A stretch of DNA of 64,000 bases from Micromonospora humi (lineage in GTDB: Bacteria > Actinomycetota > Actinomycetes > Mycobacteriales > Micromonosporaceae), in assembly GCF_900090105.1 (NCBI RefSeq), contig NZ_FMDM01000005.1:186001-250000 (forward strand). The letters run 5' to 3'. The notes below the pieces were generated by a model, which was given only the letters and a program-made list of their open reading frames with translations, was not told where the DNA came from and searched no databases. This document shows, piece after piece, positions 17,297-30,631 of the stretch. How positions within the stretch are numbered: the first letter of the stretch is position 1; each line of letters opens with the position of its first letter. A program made the position numbers and the translations under genes.

Positions 17297-17709
17297 CGCG
17301 ACCGCCGACCCCGGGGGGCCCGTGCGGCGCTCAGGGCGGCGTCCAGATCGGCCCCGAGCCGCGCGTACGTCGCGTCGGCGGCCGGCGGCAGGGCGCGTAC
17401 GACCAGGGTGGCGCCGGCGGGCAGCTCGGCCAGACGCTCCCGGACCAGGTGCCGGAGCCGGCGGCGCACCGTGTTGCGGACCACGGCGCCGCCGACGGCC
17501 TTGGACACGACGAAGCCGGCGCGGCGAGGTGCGGAGTTCTCCGCACCTCTGCTCCGCGCCGGCTCCGGCGAGGGTGTCACGGCATCGGCGCCGGTCGGCT
17601 CCGGGAGCGTCAGGTGGACCACGACGGCACCGCGGCCGACGCGACGGCCACCGCGAACCGCTGCGGCGAAGTCGCTACTGCGCCGCAGTCGCTGTGCGGC
17701 GGCCAGCAC
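17293..17709 (-). CDS. rnpA: Ribonuclease P protein component
   Basis: 138 residues from the GTG at 17709 ([21 protein letters not shown]), the normal family start. The RNase P signature is [19 protein letters not shown], preceded by [13 protein letters not shown]. It binds the catalytic RNA and helps trim tRNA 5' leaders. It has a ~25-residue Pro/Glu-rich insertion after the first strand ([20 protein letters not shown]). rpmH lies 34 bases upstream. Confidence 0.95.
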   Translation of the reverse strand: MLAAAQRLRRSSDFAAAVRGGRRVGRGAVVVHLTLPEPTGADAVTPSPEPARSRGAENSAPRRAGFVVSKAVGGAVVRNTVRRRLRHLVRERLAELPAGATLVVRALPPAADATYARLGADLDAALSAARAPRGRRSR

Positions 17710-17743
17710 GACTGCCCACGTTCCCGTACCGGACCGGACGGCC

Positions 17744-17881
17744 TCAGGCCGCCAGGCGGGTGCGGCCCTTGGCGCGACGGGTCGAAAGGATGGCGCGGCC
17801 GGCACGGGTGCGCATGCGCAGCCGGAAGCCGTGGGTCTTCGCGCGCCGGCGGTTGTTCGGCTGGTAGGTGCGCTTGCTCAC
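17744..17881 (-). CDS. rpmH: 50S ribosomal protein L34
   Basis: 45 residues from GTG 17881 (the sequence starts [20 protein letters not shown]). Strongly basic and of normal length. First gene of the leftward operon from the origin. Confidence 0.97.
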   Translation of the reverse strand: MSKRTYQPNNRRRAKTHGFRLRMRTRAGRAILSTRRAKGRTRLAA

Positions 17882-18433
17882 GTCAGGCTCTCCGTTGTGG
17901 TACGCCCCGCGCGGCGGATCGCCCGGGGTCCTGTGCTGGTCCAGATCACCTCGACGGTGACCTCCGATCGACGCTGCCCCGGCAAGGCCACGGGCAGCGA
18001 GCATCTATCACCCTAGCAGAGGGCGAGAGAGCATCCGCTCCAGCCTACGCAGGGGCGCAATGACCGTCAAACCTCACACTCCGGCCCCCGACCTGCGCGG
18101 AAACGGCGACCGAAGGGGCCGATTTCACTGATGTCGTCAACGCCGGGTGGGTGTCGACGGTTGATGGCGTGGGGTCCCCGCTGTTAGCGTGCGCGATTGC
18201 GGTCGGCGTCGGGGGTCCGGGTTTGTCGCCGACCGGCAAGACCGGACAAGCTGTTGAATCGTTCGGCACGGTGAACCCGCTTCAGCGCCTCCACGAATCC
18301 AGGGGGCAGGTCCGACCCGCGTCCGGTGGGCGGCCACAATCGGTCGGTACACACAGGCTGTGGATAACTTGTGGATGACGACCGGTCAGCCGTCCGGGCG
18401 GGCGTGAGGATCAGGCGAGGGGGGTGGCACGAC
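17882..18433. promoter_or_regulatory. Divergent rpmH/dnaA promoter region with DnaA boxes
   Basis: 552 bases without a gene. On the minus strand TAGGGT at 18009-18014 is a candidate -10 for rpmH. Two DnaA boxes lie close to dnaA: TGTGGATAA at 18359-18367 and TGTGGATGA at 18370-18378, 56-75 bases before the GTG, where bound DnaA would repress its own gene. Confidence 0.6.
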
Positions 18434-20257
18434 GTGACCGGAGCGACAGACCTTGCCGCGGTGTGGGCGGCGGCCACCGAGGAACTCGCCGACGAGATCA
18501 TCTCCGCCCAGCAACGGGCGTACCTGCGCCTCACCCGCCTGCGGGCGATCGTCGAGGACACCGCACTGCTCTCCGTACCGGACGCCTTCACCCGGGACGT
18601 GATCGAGTCCCGGCTCCGCCCGGCCATCACCGAGGCGTTGAGCCGCCGGCTCGGCCGCGACATCCAGGTGGCCGTCACCGTGCGCGTCGCGGAGGACCCG
18701 GCCGGCCGACCGGCCGGCACGGTCTACCGCGCCAACCCGGAACCGTCGGCCGAGCCGAACGGCCCGGCCGACCTGCTGCCGGGGTTCGACCGGATCGGCC
18801 CGGCGCCGGCCCCGCCGGCGTTCCCCGCCCCCCGGCCCGAACCGGGGTACCCCGCCGAGCCGCGACCGGAGCACGGGGCGGAGGAGCCCGCCCCGCGACA
18901 GCGGAACACCGACGGCGGGCGGCCGCACCTGATCCCGGCCGGCCGGGACGGTCAGGACACGCTCTTCGGGGCCGCCTTCACCGAGCCGCTCCGCGCCGCC
19001 CCCGAGCGTCGCGCCTTCGACGAGCGCCCCGGCGCCGGGCAACCCGCCCCCGCCGCCGGCGGCTACGAGCCGCGCTACCGGGAGGCGCCCGGCCCGGTCG
19101 ACGCCCCGCCCCTGCGTGGCCTGCCCCGCGACGGCGCGACGGACAACGGCCCCGGTCGGGGCGGGCTCGACCACCACCGTCCCGGCGGCCAGGGCGACCG
19201 TCGACTGCCCGGCGGCACGGAGAGCGGCGGCAACCGGCTCAACCCGAAGTACATGTTCGAGACGTTCGTCATCGGCTCGTCCAACCGCTTCGCCCACGCG
19301 GCGAGCGTGGCGGTGGCCGAGTCGCCGGCCAAGGCGTACAACCCGCTGTTCATCTACGGCCACTCCGGGTTGGGCAAGACCCACCTGTTGCACGCCATCG
19401 GGCACTACGCCACCACGCTGGGCAACGCCCGCTCGGTCCGGTACGTCTCGACCGAGGAGTTCACCAACGACTTCATCAACTCGCTGCGCGACGACAAGAC
19501 CAGCGCGTTCCAGCGCCGGTACCGGGACGTGGACATCCTCCTGATCGACGACATCCAGTTCCTGGAGAACCGGGAGCGGACCCAGGAGGAGTTCTTCCAC
19601 ACCTTCAACACCCTGCACAACGCCAACAAGCAGATCGTGATCACCTCCGACCGGTCGCCGCGCCAGCTCGCCACGCTGGAGGACCGGATGCGCACCCGGT
19701 TCGAGTGGGGGCTGCTGGCCGACATCCAGCCGCCGGACCTGGAGACCCGGATCGCGATCCTGCAGAAGAAGGCGGCGCAGGAGCGGATGTACGCCCCGCC
19801 GGACGTGCTGGAGTTCATCGCCTCCCGGGTGTCGAACTCGATCCGGGAACTCGAGGGCGCGCTGATCCGGGTCACCGCGTTCGCCAGCCTCACCCGTTCC
19901 TCGGTCGAGCTGTCGCTGGCCGAGGAGGTGCTGCGGGACTTCATGCCGGACGGCGCCGGCCCGGAGATCAACGCCGACCAGATCATGGCCTCGACCTCCG
20001 AGTACTTCGGGGTGAGCCTGGAGGACCTGCGCGGCCACTCCCGGTCCCGGGTGCTGGTCAACGCCCGCCAGGTGGCCATGTACCTGTGCCGTGAGCTGAC
20101 CGACCTGTCGCTGCCCCGGATCGGGCAGGCGTTCGGCGGTCGCGACCACACCACGGTGATGCACGCCGACCGCAAGATCCGTCAGCAGATGGCGGAACGG
20201 CGCTCGCTCTACAACCAGATCGCCGAGCTGACGAACCGGATCAAGCAGAACACCTGA
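18434..20257 (+). CDS. dnaA: Chromosomal replication initiator DnaA
   Basis: 607 residues from GTG 18434 ([20 protein letters not shown]), which has GAGGGGGGTGG upstream; an in-frame start at 18371 overlaps a DnaA box and is less likely. Domain I is residues ~1-90. Domain II is a long Pro/Gly/Arg-rich linker to ~residue 270, longer than in E. coli as usual for actinomycetes. The AAA+ domain has Walker [12 protein letters not shown] (G309) and Walker [14 protein letters not shown]. Domain IV carries the DNA-binding signature [15 protein letters not shown] near residue 570. It unwinds oriC just downstream. Confidence 0.98.
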   Translation: MTGATDLAAVWAAATEELADEIISAQQRAYLRLTRLRAIVEDTALLSVPDAFTRDVIESRLRPAITEALSRRLGRDIQVAVTVRVAEDPAGRPAGTVYRANPEPSAEPNGPADLLPGFDRIGPAPAPPAFPAPRPEPGYPAEPRPEHGAEEPAPRQRNTDGGRPHLIPAGRDGQDTLFGAAFTEPLRAAPERRAFDERPGAGQPAPAAGGYEPRYREAPGPVDAPPLRGLPRDGATDNGPGRGGLDHHRPGGQGDRRLPGGTESGGNRLNPKYMFETFVIGSSNRFAHAASVAVAESPAKAYNPLFIYGHSGLGKTHLLHAIGHYATTLGNARSVRYVSTEEFTNDFINSLRDDKTSAFQRRYRDVDILLIDDIQFLENRERTQEEFFHTFNTLHNANKQIVITSDRSPRQLATLEDRMRTRFEWGLLADIQPPDLETRIAILQKKAAQERMYAPPDVLEFIASRVSNSIRELEGALIRVTAFASLTRSSVELSLAEEVLRDFMPDGAGPEINADQIMASTSEYFGVSLEDLRGHSRSRVLVNARQVAMYLCRELTDLSLPRIGQAFGGRDHTTVMHADRKIRQQMAERRSLYNQIAELTNRIKQNT

Positions 20258-20290
20258 GACGCTCGTCTCCCCGTACCCCGTCTCGACAGG

Positions 20291-20320
20291 CCCGGCCGGA
20301 CGCCTCCGGCCGGGTTTCTT
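20291..20320 (+). terminator. Intrinsic terminator after dnaA
   Basis: CCCGGCCGGA (20291-20300), 4-base loop, TCCGGCCGGG (20305-20314), then TTTCTT. A perfect 10-bp stem 34 bases past the dnaA stop. Confidence 0.9.
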
Positions 20321-20403
20321 CGTCTCGGGCGGAGCCGGCGACGGGCTGCGGACGCCTTCGGTTGACCCTCGACCCGGTGCAGGGCGCAGGATCGGTGTCG
20401 TGC

Positions 20404-20862
20404 TTGTCCACAACTCGTGCCCGTTGTCCACACCCCCTGTGTCACAGGCGGTGGATAAACACCGTCTGCACTTGGCCGGTTACCCACAGACTGTGGACAA
20501 GTCCTGGGGACGAGCCTGTGGACGCCTGGGGACAACGCCCGCGTTGTCCACCGACGACGGTCCGCCTGTGGGCAGCCTGTTGAAGGTTCTGGGGACGACG
20601 GTGACCGACGTCGTCCGCGCCGTCCACAGCACTGGGGAGAAACCCCGTGGATAACCGGTGGACAACCGGTGGACAGCGGTGGAAAACCCGGCGGCCGACG
20701 GCGGCTGTGGACCGGGGCACGAGTTGTACCCCTGGTTCTCCACAGCGAAACCACCGGTGGATAACCTGTCTGACCTGGGCGAACGCGGGTTCTCCACAGT
20801 TTGCACAGGTGCGATGAAGACGATGAGTTATCTCTTCTAAACAACAAAAACCAATCATCACC
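20404..20862. other. Chromosomal replication origin oriC
   Basis: The dnaA-dnaN gap contains about a dozen DnaA boxes in both orientations. Clear ones are 20404-20412 and 20424-20432 (TTGTCCACA), 20450-20458 (minus, TTATCCACC), 20480-20488 (TTACCCACA), 20492-20500 (minus, TTGTCCACA), 20517-20525 (minus), 20544-20552, 20646-20654, 20657-20665 and 20756-20764 (minus). An AT-rich stretch at about 20825-20862 (GTTATCTCTTCTAAACAAC and on) in otherwise GC-rich DNA is the likely unwinding element. Confidence 0.93.
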
Positions 20863-21052
20863 GTTGGACTTCCTGTGGATCGGGCCGAAGCACTGCCGTC
20901 GGCAGTCGCCCGGGCACCTGGATGCAACGGGGTCGGGCGCACAGCCGATGCCCTCGCGCCCTAAGGTGCGAGGGGTACCCGCACGGTCGGGCGGGGCGGG
21001 TGGCAGCGGTCGGCATGAGAGAGTTGTCGCTGACGTCGACGCGGAGGCATTG

Positions 21053-22186
21053 ATGAAGTTCCGAGTGGAGCGCGACGCGCTCGCCGAGGCGGTCGCGTGG
21101 ACCGCCAAGAGCCTGCCCAACCGACCCTCCGTGCCGGTGCTGGCCGGGGTGATGCTCCGGGTGACCGACGGCAACCTCCAGGTCTCCGGCTTCGACTACG
21201 AGGTCTCCAGCCAGGTGACCGTCGAGGTGCAGGGTGACGCGGACGGCGCGGCCCTGGTCTCCGGTCGGCTGCTCGCCGAGATCACCAAGGCGCTGCCGGC
21301 GAAGCCGGTGGACATCGCCGCCGTCGGCGCGCACCTGGAGCTGGTCTGCGGCAGCGCCCGGTTCACCCTGCCCACCATGCCGGTGGAGGACTACCCGACC
21401 CTCCCGGAGATGCCGGAGAGCGCCGGCACCGTCGACGCCGCCGCCTTCGCCGCCGCCGTGGCCCAGGTCGCCGTGGCCGCCGGCCGCGACGAGACGCTGC
21501 CGATGATGACCGGCGTCCGGATCGAGCTGTCCGGCAGCACCATGGCCATGCTCGCCACCGACCGCTACCGTCTCGCGCTGCGGGAGATGGAGTGGAACCC
21601 GGACGACCCGGAGATCAGCCTCAACGCGCTGGTGCCGGCCCGCACGCTCAACGACACCGCCAAGGCGCTCGGCCCGCTCGGCGGCCACGTGACCATGGCG
21701 CTCTCCTCCGGTGGCGCCGGCGAGGGCATGATCGGCTTCTCCGGCGGCACCCGCCGGACCACCAGCCGACTGCTCGACGGCGCCAACTACCCGCCGGTGC
21801 GTTCGCTGTTCCCGGCCGACCACAACGCCGAGGCCCGGGTCGCGGTCGCCACCCTCATCGAGGTGGTCAAGCGGGTGGCGCTGGTCGCCGAGCGCACCAC
21901 CCCGGTGCTGCTCAGCTTCAGCTCCGACGGCCTCGTGGTGGAGGCCGGCGGCACCGAGGAGGCCCGGGCCAGCGAGGCCATGGACGCCACCTTCAGCGGT
22001 GACCCGCTCACCATCGGCTTCAACCCGCAGTATCTGATCGACGGCCTGACCAACCTGGGCGCCCAGTTCGCCCTGCTGCGCTTCGTCGACGCCTTCAAGC
22101 CCGCGGTCCTTTCTCCGGCCGGCGAGGATGGCGAGGTCATTCCGGGGTACCGGTACCTCATCATGCCGATCCGCGTCTCCCGCTGA
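21053..22186 (+). CDS. dnaN: DNA polymerase III beta sliding clamp
   Basis: 377 residues from ATG 21053 (GGAGG upstream). Three clamp repeats: MKFRVERDALAEAVAWTAKSL, the middle part with TLPMMTGVRIELSGSTMAML, and the C-terminal part ending in YRYLIMPIRVSR, where the last residues form the partner-binding pocket. It forms the ring that holds polymerase on DNA and follows oriC as in nearly all actinobacteria. Confidence 0.97.
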   Translation: MKFRVERDALAEAVAWTAKSLPNRPSVPVLAGVMLRVTDGNLQVSGFDYEVSSQVTVEVQGDADGAALVSGRLLAEITKALPAKPVDIAAVGAHLELVCGSARFTLPTMPVEDYPTLPEMPESAGTVDAAAFAAAVAQVAVAAGRDETLPMMTGVRIELSGSTMAMLATDRYRLALREMEWNPDDPEISLNALVPARTLNDTAKALGPLGGHVTMALSSGGAGEGMIGFSGGTRRTTSRLLDGANYPPVRSLFPADHNAEARVAVATLIEVVKRVALVAERTTPVLLSFSSDGLVVEAGGTEEARASEAMDATFSGDPLTIGFNPQYLIDGLTNLGAQFALLRFVDAFKPAVLSPAGEDGEVIPGYRYLIMPIRVSR

Positions 22187-22227
22187 TCGCAGGCAGCACC
22201 ACCCTTGACGTACGGAGGTAGCAGCAC

Positions 22228-23100
22228 ATGCAGCTCGGCCTGGTAGGACTCGGCCGGATGGGCGGCAACATGCGCGAACGACTGCGCGCCGCCGGGCACG
22301 AGGTGGTCGGCTACGACCGCAACCCGGACCTCAGCGACGCCGCGAGCCTCGCGGAGCTGGCCGAGAAGCTCGACGCGCCCCGCGCGGTCTGGGTCATGGT
22401 GCCCGCCGGCGTCACCGACGCCACCATTGACGAGCTCGCCGGCGTGCTCGGCGAGGGCGACATCGTCATCGACGGCGGAAACTCCCGCTTCAGCGACGAC
22501 GCCCCGCGCGCCGAGCGGCTCAACGAGCACGGCATCGGCTACGTCGACGTCGGCGTCTCCGGTGGCGTCTGGGGCCGGCAGAACGGCTACGGGCTGATGG
22601 TCGGTGGCGCTCAGCAGCACGTCGACCGGCTCATGCCGATCTTCGACGCGCTCCGGCCCGAGGGCGAGTTCGGCTTCGTGCACGCCGGCCCGGTCGGTGC
22701 CGGTCACTACGCCAAGATGGTGCACAACGGCATCGAGTACGGCCTGATGCACGCCTACGCCGAGGGCTTCGAGCTTCTCTCGGCGTCCGAACTCGTGACG
22801 AACGTCCCCGGTGTGGTCAAGTCCTGGCGCAAGGGCACGGTCGTCCAGTCCTGGTTGCTCGACCTGCTCGACCGGGCGCTCGACGAGGACCCGGAGCTGG
22901 CCGAGCTGAGCGACTACACCGAGGACACCGGCGAGGGCCGGTGGACGGTCGACGAGGCGGTCCGGCTCGCCGTGCCGCTCAACGTGATCACCGCCGCGCT
23001 GTTCGCCCGGTTCGCCTCCCGGCAGGACGAATCACCCGCCCTGAAGGCCGTCGCCGCGCTGCGTCAGCAGTTCGGCGGTCACGCCGTCCACAAGCGCTGA
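22228..23100 (+). CDS. gnd: 6-phosphogluconate dehydrogenase (decarboxylating), short form
   Basis: 290 residues from ATG 22228 (ACGGAGGTAGCAGC upstream). The NAD(P) loop is [17 protein letters not shown], and the substrate motifs are [12 protein letters not shown] and [19 protein letters not shown]. It converts 6-phosphogluconate to ribulose 5-phosphate in the pentose phosphate pathway. At ~290 residues it is the short GntZ/YqeC-like type, about 180 residues shorter than E. coli Gnd. Its place between dnaN and recF is typical of Streptomyces and Micromonospora. Confidence 0.94.
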   Translation: MQLGLVGLGRMGGNMRERLRAAGHEVVGYDRNPDLSDAASLAELAEKLDAPRAVWVMVPAGVTDATIDELAGVLGEGDIVIDGGNSRFSDDAPRAERLNEHGIGYVDVGVSGGVWGRQNGYGLMVGGAQQHVDRLMPIFDALRPEGEFGFVHAGPVGAGHYAKMVHNGIEYGLMHAYAEGFELLSASELVTNVPGVVKSWRKGTVVQSWLLDLLDRALDEDPELAELSDYTEDTGEGRWTVDEAVRLAVPLNVITAALFARFASRQDESPALKAVAALRQQFGGHAVHKR

Positions 23101-23116
23101 CCGGTATCCACAACCT

Positions 23117-24250
23117 GTGTACGTCCGCCGGCTCGAACTCGTCGACTTCCGCTCCTACGAGCGGGTCGGCGTCGACCTGGAGCCCGGCCCGAACGTGCTG
23201 GTCGGCGCCAACGGCGTCGGCAAGACCAACCTGGTCGAGGCGTTGGGCTACGTGGCGACCCTGGATTCGCACCGGGTCGCCACGGACGCCCCGCTGGTCC
23301 GGATGGGCGCCACCTCGGCGGTGATCCGCTGCGCCGTGGTGCACGAGGGCCGGGAACTGCTCGTCGAGCTGGAGATCGTCCCGGGCAAGGCCAACCGGGC
23401 CCGGCTCGGCCGATCCCCGGCCCGCCGCGCCCGGGACGTGCTCGGTGCGCTGCGGCTGGTGCTCTTCGCGCCGGAGGACCTGGAACTCGTCCGCGGCGAC
23501 CCGGCGGAACGCCGCCGCTACCTGGACGACCTGCTGGTCAGCCGCCAACCCCGCTACGCCGGCGTCCGCGCCGACTACGAGCGCGTCGTCAAGCAACGCA
23601 ACGCGCTGCTGCGCACCTCGTACCTCGCCCGCAAGACCGGCGGCTCGCGCGGCGGTGACCTGTCCACCCTCGCGGTCTGGGACGCCCACCTGGCGCAGCA
23701 CGGGGCCGACCTGCTCGCCGGCCGGCTGGAGCTGGTCGCCGCGCTCACCCCGCACGTGGCGAAGGCGTACGACGCGGTGGCGGCCGGTCGGGGCGCGGCC
23801 GGCATCACCTACCGGCCCTCGGTCGACCTGCCCGAGTCGACCACCGACCGGGCGGCGCTGGCGGAGGCGCTGGCCGCCGCGCTCACCGCGAACCGCAGTG
23901 CCGAGATCGAACGCGGCACCACGCTGGTCGGCCCGCACCGCGACGACCTGGCGCTCACCCTCGGTCCGCTGCCCGCCAAGGGGTACGCCAGCCACGGCGA
24001 GTCCTGGTCGTACGCGCTGGCGTTGCGGCTGGCCGGGTACGACCTGCTGCGCGCCGACGGGATCGAGCCGGTGCTGGTGCTGGACGACGTCTTCGCCGAG
24101 CTGGACGCCGGTCGGCGGGAACGCCTGGCCGAGCTGGTCGGTGGCGCCGGCCAGCTCCTGGTGACCTGCGCGGTGGACGACGACGTGCCGGCGACGCTGC
24201 GGGGCACCCGCTACACGGTCGGCGAGGGGACGGTACGGCGTGCCGGATGA
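23117..24250 (+). CDS. recF: DNA replication and repair protein RecF
   Basis: 377 residues from GTG 23117. The Walker A motif is [15 protein letters not shown] (around residues 29-43). The ABC signature region and Walker B ([21 protein letters not shown]) are in the C-terminal part. It loads RecA at gaps bound by SSB. A DnaA-box-like 9-mer (GTATCCACA, 23104-23112) lies just before the start. The dciA start overlaps the recF 3' end by 11 bases. Confidence 0.96.
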   Translation: MYVRRLELVDFRSYERVGVDLEPGPNVLVGANGVGKTNLVEALGYVATLDSHRVATDAPLVRMGATSAVIRCAVVHEGRELLVELEIVPGKANRARLGRSPARRARDVLGALRLVLFAPEDLELVRGDPAERRRYLDDLLVSRQPRYAGVRADYERVVKQRNALLRTSYLARKTGGSRGGDLSTLAVWDAHLAQHGADLLAGRLELVAALTPHVAKAYDAVAAGRGAAGITYRPSVDLPESTTDRAALAEALAAALTANRSAEIERGTTLVGPHRDDLALTLGPLPAKGYASHGESWSYALALRLAGYDLLRADGIEPVLVLDDVFAELDAGRRERLAELVGGAGQLLVTCAVDDDVPATLRGTRYTVGEGTVRRAG

Positions 24251-24923
24251 CGACGAGGTGCGGCTCCCGCCGGCGCGGCTGGGGCCGGGACGCGACGGCG
24301 GGACGGCCGCCGCACGGGGCGAGCCCGCGCCGCGTACCCCCGGGAAGCCGGCGGGCGGCGAGCGGGCCGCGCCGCGTACCCCGGGAAAGCCCGCGGCCGG
24401 CGAGCCGGACGTGGCGCCGGAGGGTTCGGCCGGGCCGGAGCTGGCCCGGGCGGTGCTCGACGCGGCGAAGGCCAAGCGTCAGGCCGCGGCCGGCAGCCGG
24501 CGGCGCAGCGCGGTCCGGGGCGACGGCGAGAAGCGGCTGCGCGGCTACTCCGGCCCGGGCCCGGACCCGCGCGACCCGCAGCCGCTCGGCGCGGTGCTCG
24601 ACAGGCTGGTCAAGGCGCGGGGCTGGCAGCAGCCGGCGGCCGAGGCGACCGTCTTCGGCGCCTGGGAGAAGGTGGTCGGCCCGGACGTCGCCCAGCACAG
24701 CCGCCCGGTGAAGCTGGAGAACGGCGAGCTGACCGTGGAGGCCCGGTCGACGGCGTGGGCCACCCAGCTGCGGCTGTTGGCCGGCTCGCTGCTCAAGCAG
24801 ATCGCCAGCGAGGTCGGCCACAACGTGGTGCGCAAGCTGCACATCCACGGCCCGGCCGCGCCGTCGTGGTCGCGCGGCCCCCGACGGGTACGCGGGCGCG
24901 GCCCGCGCGACACCTACGGCTGA
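24240..24923 (+). CDS. dciA: DciA-like protein (DUF721), helicase-loading factor
   Basis: 227 residues from GTG 24240. Residues ~115-215 are the DUF721 domain ([55 protein letters not shown]). In bacteria without DnaC-type loaders, DciA recruits the replicative helicase DnaB. The N-terminal half is disordered and has a tandem repeat ([22 protein letters not shown]). The C terminus is Arg/Gly-rich. It is coupled to recF by an 11-base overlap. Confidence 0.88.
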   Translation: MPDDDEVRLPPARLGPGRDGGTAAARGEPAPRTPGKPAGGERAAPRTPGKPAAGEPDVAPEGSAGPELARAVLDAAKAKRQAAAGSRRRSAVRGDGEKRLRGYSGPGPDPRDPQPLGAVLDRLVKARGWQQPAAEATVFGAWEKVVGPDVAQHSRPVKLENGELTVEARSTAWATQLRLLAGSLLKQIASEVGHNVVRKLHIHGPAAPSWSRGPRRVRGRGPRDTYG

Positions 24924-24930
24924 GCGGGCG

Positions 24931-25485
24931 TCACACGTCCGCGTAGACGGCGAAGCCGCGTTCCGCGCAGCGCCGGTAGAACGCGGCCAGCACGCTCAGC
25001 TCGGCGCAGGTGAAGTTCCACTGCGGCGGGTCGCCGCTGTCGTCGCGCAGCTTGTCCAGCCGGGTGTCCAGCCAGCGGAGCTGCTGCTCGGCCAGCCGCC
25101 CGTCACCGAGCAGCGCGCGCAGCACCTCGCTGACCGACTCGAACGTGACCGTCTCGCCGTAGGGCCGGTGCCGGGCGACGAACTTCTCCACGCCCTCGGC
25201 GATCCAGGAGCAGCCGTCCGGGTCGATCACCGGGTCCTCGTCCTCGGCCGCGTTCTCCGTGGCGTAGAGCACATTCTCCAGCCCGAGGATCAGGTCGACC
25301 AGCTCGGTGTAGGCGGTCGCCCGCACGGTGCCGGTCTTCGCGATCAGCTCGGCGAGCGCGGCGGTCGGGGCGGAGATGCGTGGCACGTCCACGATCTCGC
25401 CGAAGTCCACGAACTCGGCCGGCGCGACCGGGTCGTAGAAGCGGCCGGTACGCGGCCAGTGCACCGCGACGTTGTCCAGCCCCAT
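24931..25485 (-). CDS. Uncharacterised conserved actinobacterial protein
   Basis: 184 residues from ATG 25485, which has AGAGGTG 6 bases upstream (a GTG at 25494 is also in frame but poorly spaced). Mixed alpha/beta and acidic, with no membrane segment and no motif I recognise. Distinct segments are VHWPRTGRFYDPVAPAEFVDFG near the N terminus and PQWNFTCAELSVLAAFYRRC near the C terminus. It is read against dciA and its stop is 8 bases from that gene's stop. Confidence 0.7.
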   Translation of the reverse strand: MGLDNVAVHWPRTGRFYDPVAPAEFVDFGEIVDVPRISAPTAALAELIAKTGTVRATAYTELVDLILGLENVLYATENAAEDEDPVIDPDGCSWIAEGVEKFVARHRPYGETVTFESVSEVLRALLGDGRLAEQQLRWLDTRLDKLRDDSGDPPQWNFTCAELSVLAAFYRRCAERGFAVYADV

Positions 25486-27978
<2,493 letters not shown>

Positions 27979-28032
27979 CGGCCGCGCCCGGGCCGGCCGG
28001 CGATCCACCGGCCGGCCCGGCGGTCCACAGAG

Positions 28033-28072
28033 TTATCCACAGTCCGGCCGCTTTCCACAGCCGTTATCCACA
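28033..28072. promoter_or_regulatory. DnaA boxes between gyrB and gyrA
   Basis: Two perfect TTATCCACA boxes (28033-28041 and 28064-28072), same orientation, 31 bp apart, with TTTCCACA between them. They lie 37-76 bases before the gyrA start, so DnaA could regulate gyrA here. Confidence 0.7.
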
Positions 28073-28108
28073 GCTAGATCACGACTCTGAGTCTGATAAG
28101 GGTTAACA

Positions 28109-30628
28109 GTGACCGATACTCCCGAGTCCACCCCGAACGAGCCGGAGACCCCGGAGACACTGGCCGCGGTCGTCCAGCACGACCGGATCGAGCCGGTCGG
28201 CCTCGAGGTCGAGATGCAGCGCTCGTACCTCGACTACGCGATGAGCGTCATCGTCGGGCGGGCCCTGCCGGACGTCCGGGACGGGCTCAAGCCGGTCCAC
28301 CGCAAGATCCTCTACGCCATGTTCGACTCCGGCTACCGGCCGGACCGCGGGTACGTGAAGTGCTCCCGCGTCGTCGGCGACGTGATGGGCCAGTTCCACC
28401 CGCACGGCGACTCGGCCATCTACGACGCGCTGGTCCGGATGGCGCAGCAGTGGTCGCTGCGCTACCCGCTGGTCGACGGCAACGGCAACTTCGGCTCGCC
28501 CGGAAACGACCCGGCCGCCGCGATGCGCTACACCGAGTGCAAGCTCGACCCGCTGGCCATGGAGATGCTGCGGGACATCGACGAGGACACCGTCGACCTG
28601 CAGGACAACTACGACGGCCGGGCCAAGGAGCCCACCATTCTGCCGTCGCGGATCCCGAACCTGCTGATCAACGGCTCCGAGGGCATCGCGGTCGGCATGG
28701 CCACCAAGATTCCGCCGCACAACCTGCGCGAGATCGGCGCGGCGGTGCAGTGGTGCCTGGAGCACCCGGAGGCCGACGAGTCCACCACCCTCGAAGCCCT
28801 GCTGGAGATCGTCAAGGGTCCGGACTTCCCGACCTACGGCCTGATCGTCGGGCAGCAGGCCATCCAGGACGCGTACCGGACCGGGCGGGGCTCGATCCGG
28901 ATGCGCGCGGTGGTCGAGGTGGAGGAGGACAAGCGGGGCCGGCCGGCGCTGGTGGTCAGCGAGCTGCCCTACCAGGTCAACCCGGACAACCTCGCCGAGC
29001 GGATCGCCGAGCTGATCAAGGAGGGCAAGCTCGCCGGCATCGCCGACATCCGGGACGAGTCCTCCGGGCGTACCGGCATGCGGATCGTGCTCGTGCTCAA
29101 GCGCGACGCGGTCGCCAAGGTGGTGCTGAACAACCTCTACAAGCACACCCAGCTCCAGGAGACGTTCGGCGCCAACATGCTGGCGCTCGTCGACGGGGTG
29201 CCGCGCACGCTCAACCTGGCGCAGTTCATCCGCTACTACGTCGAGCACCAGATCGAGGTGATCCGCCGGCGGACCGCGTTCCGGCTGCGCAAGGCGGAGG
29301 AGCGGGCGCACATCCTGCGCGGCCTGTCCAAGGCCCTGGACGCGCTCGACGAGGTCATCGCGCTGATCCGGCGTTCGCCCACGGTGGAGGACGCGCGGCA
29401 GGGTCTGATCCGGCTGCTGGAGATCGACGAGGTCCAGGCGACCGCGATCCTCGACATGCAGCTGCGCCGGCTGGCCGCGCTGGAGCGGCAGCGGATCCTG
29501 GACGACCTGGCCAAGCTCGAGGTGGAGATCGCCGACCTCAAGGACATCCTGGCCAAGCCGGAGCGGCAGCGGAAGATCGTCTCCGACGAGCTGGGTGAGA
29601 TCGTCGCGAAGTGGGGCGACGACCGGCGCACCAAGATCATCCCGTTCGACGGCGAGGTCTCGATGGAGGACCTCATCGCCCGCGAGGACGTGGTCGTGAC
29701 GATCACCCGCACCGGGTACGCGAAGCGGACGAAGGCCGACCTCTACCGGTCGCAGCGTCGTGGCGGCAAGGGCGTGAGCGGGGCGACGCTCCGGCAGGAC
29801 GACATCGTGAGCCACTTCTTCGTATGCTCTACCCACGACTGGATCCTGTTCTTCACGAACAAGGGTCGGGTCTACCGGGCGAAGGCGTACGAGCTTCCCG
29901 AGGCCAGTAGGGTGGCCAAGGGCCAGCACGTGGCCAACCTGCTCGCGTTCCAACCGGACGAGCAGATCGCGCAGATCATCGAAATTCCGAACTACCAGGT
30001 GGCGCCCTACCTGGTACTGGCCACGAAGAACGGCCTGGTGAAGAAGACGCGGCTTGAGGAGTTCGACTCCAACCGTTCCGGCGGCATCATCGCGGTCAAC
30101 CTGCGCGATGAGGACGAGCTGGTCGGTGCGGTCCTGGTGGCGCCGGAGGACGACCTGTTGCTGGTGTCGAAGAACGCGCAGGCGATCCGCTTCAACGCCA
30201 CCGACGAGGCGCTGCGTCCGATGGGCCGGGCCACCTCGGGGGTGATCGGCATGCGCTTCAGCGGAGAGGACGAGTTGCTCGCCGTCGAGGTCGTCCGGGA
30301 GGGTCTGGACGTCCTGGTCGCGACGAACGGGGGATACGCGAAACGCACCCCGATCGAGGAATACCCGGTCCAGGGCCGGGGAGGTAAGGGCGTGTTGACT
30401 GCGAAGATCACCGAGCGACGCGGTGGTCTGGTCGGCGCGGCCGTGATCGATCCGGAGGACGAGCTGTTCGCCATCACGAGCAACGGCGGCGTCATCCGGA
30501 CTCCGGTGAAGCCTGTACGCCGTACGCGTGACCGGAACACAATGGGGGTCAAGCTGATGGACCTCCCGGACGGCGTGACTATCGTGGCGATTGCTCGCAA
30601 TGCCGACGAGCCTGACGAACAGGACTAG
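28109..30628 (+). CDS. gyrA: DNA gyrase subunit A
   Basis: 839 residues from GTG 28109. The DNA-cleaving Tyr141 is in [12 protein letters not shown], and the quinolone-resistance region is [17 protein letters not shown], with Ser and Asp at the usual sensitive-type positions. The C-terminal beta-pinwheel has the GyrA box in [12 protein letters not shown] and a second similar box in [13 protein letters not shown]. The N-terminal ~25 residues are Pro/Glu-rich. It works with GyrB. The next gene begins 3 bases after the stop. Confidence 0.98.
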   Translation: MTDTPESTPNEPETPETLAAVVQHDRIEPVGLEVEMQRSYLDYAMSVIVGRALPDVRDGLKPVHRKILYAMFDSGYRPDRGYVKCSRVVGDVMGQFHPHGDSAIYDALVRMAQQWSLRYPLVDGNGNFGSPGNDPAAAMRYTECKLDPLAMEMLRDIDEDTVDLQDNYDGRAKEPTILPSRIPNLLINGSEGIAVGMATKIPPHNLREIGAAVQWCLEHPEADESTTLEALLEIVKGPDFPTYGLIVGQQAIQDAYRTGRGSIRMRAVVEVEEDKRGRPALVVSELPYQVNPDNLAERIAELIKEGKLAGIADIRDESSGRTGMRIVLVLKRDAVAKVVLNNLYKHTQLQETFGANMLALVDGVPRTLNLAQFIRYYVEHQIEVIRRRTAFRLRKAEERAHILRGLSKALDALDEVIALIRRSPTVEDARQGLIRLLEIDEVQATAILDMQLRRLAALERQRILDDLAKLEVEIADLKDILAKPERQRKIVSDELGEIVAKWGDDRRTKIIPFDGEVSMEDLIAREDVVVTITRTGYAKRTKADLYRSQRRGGKGVSGATLRQDDIVSHFFVCSTHDWILFFTNKGRVYRAKAYELPEASRVAKGQHVANLLAFQPDEQIAQIIEIPNYQVAPYLVLATKNGLVKKTRLEEFDSNRSGGIIAVNLRDEDELVGAVLVAPEDDLLLVSKNAQAIRFNATDEALRPMGRATSGVIGMRFSGEDELLAVEVVREGLDVLVATNGGYAKRTPIEEYPVQGRGGKGVLTAKITERRGGLVGAAVIDPEDELFAITSNGGVIRTPVKPVRRTRDRNTMGVKLMDLPDGVTIVAIARNADEPDEQD

Positions 30629-30631
30629 TTG

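Noticed and set aside
18371..18433. Upstream dnaA start at 18371
   Set aside because: It would place a DnaA box in the coding sequence; GTG 18434 has a strong ribosome site and the N terminus seen in related DnaA proteins.
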